Assembly (NCBI RefSeq): GCF_044385915.1 | Contig: NZ_JBISCC010000125.1 | Location: forward strand, 248,001-312,000 | From: Thalassobellus citreus | GTDB lineage: Bacteria; Bacteroidota; Bacteroidia; Flavobacteriales; Flavobacteriaceae | Reading direction: 5' to 3' | DNA length: 64,000 nt | Position numbers and translations under genes: made by a program | The notes under the pieces: generated by a model | Databases searched by the model: none | What the model was told of the DNA's origin: nothing | What the model saw: only the letters and a program-made list of their open reading frames with translations | Shown here: positions 60,663 to 64,000 of the stretch, one piece after another | Numbering within the stretch: position 1 is the stretch's first letter | How the letters are laid out: each line of letters begins with the position of its first letter

Positions 60663-62015
60663 CTAATAGTTTATATTTTTAACGTTTTCATTTACAAGCC
60701 AAGGGCGTGAATCATTTAATTGAGTTGTTATTTTACAATTTTCAAATAAAACCTGATCTGTATGTCTTATAAAAAAACCATAAGCATTTGTATTTCCAAA
60801 CTTACTACCTTCTGGGTATTTACCATCATACTCCATAACCGTTTGGTTGGTTGTATTTATACCTCCCTTTAGTTCAAAATCTAAACTTTCAAAAGTTATA
60901 TTTTGAATATTATGCCCTTCAATACCAGTAATGATTGAAGGATATTGCTGTGTAAAATTAGTTCCTGTTATATTTTTAAAATGAATATTAGCAATAGCGC
61001 CTATTCTTGGTTTTCTATTAGGGACAGTACGTTTTCTATCTGCTAACAATACAAAAATAGCTTGACCACAATTTGTAATATTAGAATCTCTAATGTTTAT
61101 ATTATCAATAACAGCACCATCCATAGACTCTATTACCAAAGCTGAATTTTGATGTGCATTTTTCATGGTTAATTCTGAAATATCAAAATTCATAAAACTC
61201 CCTAATCCATCGGTTCCTAGCTTAAAACAATTTCCTGCATTTACATTTAACTTATCTAAAACGCACCTTCTAACCACAATATCTTTACAACCATATTCAC
61301 TACCGCTTTTAAAACAAATGCCATCATCTTCAGATTGAATAAAACTATCTTCTATTAAAACATTATGGCAATCTACAATATCAATACCATCACGATTTGG
61401 TGTTAAATTCCCTGTATTTACTTTTATATTCTTAATAGTTATGTCATCAGACTCAATATACACCTGTGTCCAACAGGCAGGTTTAACAAGTTGAATATTT
61501 GAAACGGTTATATTTTTAGACCCGACAAAAGCAAGAATTGAAGGACGGTCTTTTTCGGTTCCAATTTCTTTTACATGCATCCACGGCTCATAATCTCCTT
61601 GACCGTTAATGGTACCTCCTCCTGTAATAGTAACATTACTTACTTTGTTCCCGTAAATCAATCTTCTTTGGCAGTCTTGCAACATTCTGTTAGGAAATTT
61701 TGTTTCAATAAGATGATGTGGGTAATGCGTTTCATCATCAGACTTAATACCTAAAACAGTTGCTGTTGAATCTATATTAAGGATTAAATCACTTACTAAA
61801 AGAAGTTGTCCTGTTAAAAAAACACCATCTTTTAATACAACCGTTCCGCCTTTATCTGCACAAACTGCAATCGCTTTTTGTATAGCTTCTTGATCGTTTG
61901 TAACTCCATCTCCTTTAGCTCCAAAATCATAAACATTATAAACAGTACTTTCTACTTTAGATGTACAACTTTGTGATATAATTACTAATAATACTATTAA
62001 AAAATATTTATGCAT
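60663..62015 (-). CDS. GH28-type right-handed beta-helix protein with altered active-site motifs, lipoprotein
   Basis: The 450-residue protein has a signal peptide ending at a cysteine (IISQSC) and a beta-helix of the polygalacturonase type. The start YNVYDFGAKGDGVTNDQEAI, ITGGGTINGQGDYEPWMHV, NRDGIDIVDCHNVLIED and SEDDGICFKSGSEYGC are typical of GH28. The aspartates of the NxDG and DD motifs are present. The usual GHG motif appears as NCFKLGTDG and no RIK motif is seen, so the enzyme is probably not a standard polygalacturonase. A rhamnogalacturonan- or xylogalacturonan-related activity is possible. Confidence 0.82.
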   Translation of the reverse strand: MHKYFLIVLLVIISQSCTSKVESTVYNVYDFGAKGDGVTNDQEAIQKAIAVCADKGGTVVLKDGVFLTGQLLLVSDLILNIDSTATVLGIKSDDETHYPHHLIETKFPNRMLQDCQRRLIYGNKVSNVTITGGGTINGQGDYEPWMHVKEIGTEKDRPSILAFVGSKNITVSNIQLVKPACWTQVYIESDDITIKNIKVNTGNLTPNRDGIDIVDCHNVLIEDSFIQSEDDGICFKSGSEYGCKDIVVRRCVLDKLNVNAGNCFKLGTDGLGSFMNFDISELTMKNAHQNSALVIESMDGAVIDNINIRDSNITNCGQAIFVLLADRKRTVPNRKPRIGAIANIHFKNITGTNFTQQYPSIITGIEGHNIQNITFESLDFELKGGINTTNQTVMEYDGKYPEGSKFGNTNAYGFFIRHTDQVLFENCKITTQLNDSRPWLVNENVKNINY

Positions 62016-62338
62016 TTCTAATTTATTTTAAAGATATACTTATAAAAATAAGATAAAAAAAAAGGGAATACGCAAAATATTATTTTGTATCCCCTATTCT
62101 ACTAAATGAAAAAAGAATCATAAAACAATTCAAATCTCACTATATACTAAAACTAATTAACTATAAAAGAATAAACTTCAATACAATTAGGTAACTAAGC
62201 TAATTACTCATTTATTCTCTTATTCAATTTTAATAAAATTTATCGTTTTAACCATCCTGTACTGTCCTGAAATTCGTAAAAAATAGAAATAAAAAGAAAA
62301 AATTCGAAGTTTTTTTAAAAAAAACTTTAAAAAAAATC
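62016..62338. other. Intergenic region between the kinase and GH28-type genes
   Basis: The 323 bp hold the terminator at 62055-62094, an A/T hairpin just after the kinase stop (about 62308-62330), and a short direct repeat: on the minus strand CAGGACAGTACAGGA (62255-62269) contains CAGGA twice, 10 bp apart. No open frame is supported. The direct repeat could be a regulator site for the GH28 gene; this rests on form and position only. Confidence 0.5.
62055..62094 (-). terminator. Rho-independent terminator/attenuator before the GH28-type gene
   Basis: On the minus strand a stem with arms GGGGATACAAAAT and ATTTTGCGTATTCCC, imperfect by small bulges, is followed by nine Ts (62055-62063 on the plus strand are As). 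It lies 245 bp past the kinase stop and 40 bp before the GH28 start, so it might also act as an attenuator. Confidence 0.75.
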
Positions 62339-63838
62339 TTATTGTTTTTTATTTTGAGTAATTTCCAACCAATTCTCATAGCCTTCCTGAGTAACACTAC
62401 TATCTGAACTAGGACTATACTTTTTTATCATCTCTGAAGGTAACTTAGGAAAATCTTCAATTTGTTCCCATAACTTAACTCCTAAACCAGAAACAAGTGC
62501 TGCTCCCCATCCAGATACATCTGTAATCCCCATATTTACAATAGGTGTTTTTAGTAAATCTGCAATAAACTGCATTAAAAAGCCATTAGCTGTAATGCCT
62601 CCATTAACTTTTAATTCTTTTAAAGCCGTATTCGTTTCTTGTTCTATAGAATGAATAACATCTTTTAACTGAAATGCTATAGATTCTAAAGCTGCTCTTA
62701 CAAGGTGCTCTTTTGTTGTACCAAAAGTAAGACCATGAATTGAGGCTTTCCAATCTTTTTGCCAATAAGGCGCGCCCATACCACTAAAAGCAGGAATAAG
62801 ATAAACACCTTCATTCGTTTTTAAAGACGTTGCCATAGACTCTATTTCATTATGAGATGTAATAATATCTAATTGATTTTTCAACCACTCTAAAGTAGAT
62901 CCACAACTAACAATTACACCCTCAATAGCATAATTTACTTGTCCTTCAATGCTCCAACCAATAGTGGTCAACATACCATTATTGGCTTGCTTATCTATAT
63001 TTTCAGCATTCCACAAAATGGAAGAACCAGTTCCTAAAGTTGCTTTTGCCATACCATTAACAAAACACTCTTCACCAAAAAAAGCTGCTTGCGAATCTCC
63101 TATCATACCTGTTATAGGAAGCGGTTTATTAAAAACGCCTTCAAAAGTAGAATCTCCAAAATTATCTGAAGAAAAAGTAACTTCAGGCAGGTTTAAATTT
63201 TCAATTTTAAATGCTTTTAAAAGAGACGCATCCCATTCTAAATCATAAATATTATAAAACAACGTACGAGAAGCATTTGTGTAATCTGTTTTATAACTTT
63301 TTCCACCAGTAAGTTTATAAAGCAACCAAGTATCAACAGTTCCGAAAAACGCATTACCAGTATCTATTGCTTCTTTAACAACATCGTTGTTTTCGTATAA
63401 CCAAGTTACCTTTGTAGCTGAAAAATAAGGATCTATTGTTAACCCTGTACTAGTATTTATCTCCCTTTCTAAGTTATTTTCTTTTAAACGCTCACACACT
63501 TCCACAGAACGTTTGCATTGCCAAACCACAGCATTATGAATAGGTTTTCCGTTATTATCCCATAACACAAACGTTTCCCTTTGATTAGAAATACCACAAG
63601 ACACAATATTATTTTCTTCTCCTGGAAATTCCGCATTAAATTGATTGATACAATTTTTAACAGCATTTATAACCGATTGATAAATTTCTTGTGGATCTTG
63701 TTCTACAAAACTAGATTCAGGGTAATAAGACTTTAAAGGCTCGGTTGTTTTAATAACCACCTTTCCAAACGCATCAAAAATAATAGCTTTTGTTCCGCTA
63801 GTTCCTTGATCAATTGATAAAATATATGATTTTGACAT
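62339..63838 (-). CDS. FGGY-family carbohydrate kinase, glycerol-kinase-like
   Basis: The 499-residue protein has the FGGY frame: SIDQGTSGTKAIIFD (phosphate-binding 1), NQRETFVLWD, VWQCKRSVEVCERL, GLTIDPYFSATKVTWL, GDSQAAFFGEEC, KATLGTGSSILW, and LIPAFSGMGAPYW. The residues that bind glycerol in E. coli GlpK (R, E, W, Y, D) are present. The Phe of the GTGCF segment is Ser here (GTGSS), so the substrate could be another polyol. Position next to an ABC sugar permease gene argues for a cytoplasmic sugar or polyol kinase. Confidence 0.85.
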   Translation of the reverse strand: MSKSYILSIDQGTSGTKAIIFDAFGKVVIKTTEPLKSYYPESSFVEQDPQEIYQSVINAVKNCINQFNAEFPGEENNIVSCGISNQRETFVLWDNNGKPIHNAVVWQCKRSVEVCERLKENNLEREINTSTGLTIDPYFSATKVTWLYENNDVVKEAIDTGNAFFGTVDTWLLYKLTGGKSYKTDYTNASRTLFYNIYDLEWDASLLKAFKIENLNLPEVTFSSDNFGDSTFEGVFNKPLPITGMIGDSQAAFFGEECFVNGMAKATLGTGSSILWNAENIDKQANNGMLTTIGWSIEGQVNYAIEGVIVSCGSTLEWLKNQLDIITSHNEIESMATSLKTNEGVYLIPAFSGMGAPYWQKDWKASIHGLTFGTTKEHLVRAALESIAFQLKDVIHSIEQETNTALKELKVNGGITANGFLMQFIADLLKTPIVNMGITDVSGWGAALVSGLGVKLWEQIEDFPKLPSEMIKKYSPSSDSSVTQEGYENWLEITQNKKQ

Positions 63839-63865
63839 GTATACTTTTTACTTAAAATAATTATT

Positions 63866-64000
63866 TTAATCTTCGCTCGGGTGATTCAATCTATCCATAA
63901 TAACAGCTACTAAAATCACTAAACCTTTTATTATTTGTTGCCAAAAAGGCGATACGTTAAGCAATACTAAACCACTATTTAACACACCAATAATAAGCGC
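63866..64000 (-). CDS. ABC sugar transporter permease (RbsC-type), C-terminal end only
   Basis: The visible minus-strand end reads ALIIGVLNSGLVLLNVSPFW, then QQIIKGLVILVAVIMDRL and a short tail HPSED before TAA at 63866-63868. This is the last-helix signature of RbsC/BPD_transp_2 permeases. The body of the gene continues past the right edge. Such importers are uncommon in Bacteroidota, which mostly use TonB systems. The kinase gene starts 27 bp after its stop. Confidence 0.85.
   Translation of the reverse strand, partial: ALIIGVLNSGLVLLNVSPFWQQIIKGLVILVAVIMDRLNHPSED

Noticed and set aside
1..64000. CRISPR arrays, tRNA/rRNA genes, insertion sequences, prophage, toxin-antitoxin or defence systems
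   Set aside because: No regularly spaced repeats, no tRNA- or rRNA-like stretches, and no transposase, integrase or defence-type domains were recognised.

Overview
The window looks like the chromosome of a member of the Bacteroidota, most likely family Flavobacteriaceae. The DNA is AT-rich. The genes include TonB-dependent receptors, lipoproteins with short signal peptides, BACON, GIN and PspC-type proteins, a Gfo/Idh/MocA protein with a twin-arginine leader, and several TAnnTTTG (-7) promoter-like boxes. I saw no rRNA, tRNA, CRISPR array, transposase or phage gene.

Layout. Positions 1-766 hold the 5' part of a KDG kinase gene. Positions 1052-3913 hold a peptidase M61-amidohydrolase fusion broken by three apparent one-base deletions. 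Positions 4013-7856 hold a TonB-dependent receptor divergent from an ECF sigma factor and a membrane protein. Positions 7938-17867 are housekeeping: rluE, topB, a PLP lyase/synthase, a pentapeptide-repeat protein, a frame-broken recQ, plsC-like, Nudix, cyclophilin and TRIC genes. Positions 18264-25338 hold the RDD / SpoIIM-like / DUF4129 / DUF4350 / MoxR / DUF58 group, with two extra small membrane-protein genes between MoxR and DUF58. Positions 25363-31144 hold an iron-siderophore uptake cluster (PepSY protein, esterase, TonB receptor) with an AraC regulator. Positions 31230-32755 hold a dps / oxyR pair. Positions 32791-39936 hold small conserved genes and a PadR / PspC / GIN-domain group.

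Carbohydrate region (39989-64000). A uxuA-uxuB hexuronate pair faces a LacI regulator, with a perfect 12-bp palindrome between them. Next comes a minus-strand run of secreted enzymes: GH31 with an inserted PA14 domain, GH97, GH3, an SGNH esterase, BACON-GH5, GH42, GH29 and a sialate-O-acetylesterase-type enzyme. Together these match what is needed to dismantle fucosylated, acetylated xyloglucan: GH5 cuts the backbone, GH29, GH42 and GH31 trim fucose, galactose and xylose, GH3 removes glucose, and the esterases remove acetyl groups. No SusC/SusD pair lies in or beside the cluster. Further on are a Gfo/Idh/MocA oxidoreductase, an unusual GH28-type beta-helix protein, a glycerol-kinase-like FGGY kinase and the end of an RbsC-type ABC permease gene. 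KDG kinase at the left end and UxuAB would together turn hexuronates into KDPG.

Other structure. An approximately 82-bp GC-rich repeat occurs twice in full (7863-7944 and 35770-35851, opposite orientation) and once in part (18041-18065). There are hairpin terminators, a repeat-rich stretch at 34021-34300, and five single-base frame breaks, all explainable by loss of one base from a short run and all in the first 15 kb. Those could be consensus errors rather than true gene decay.
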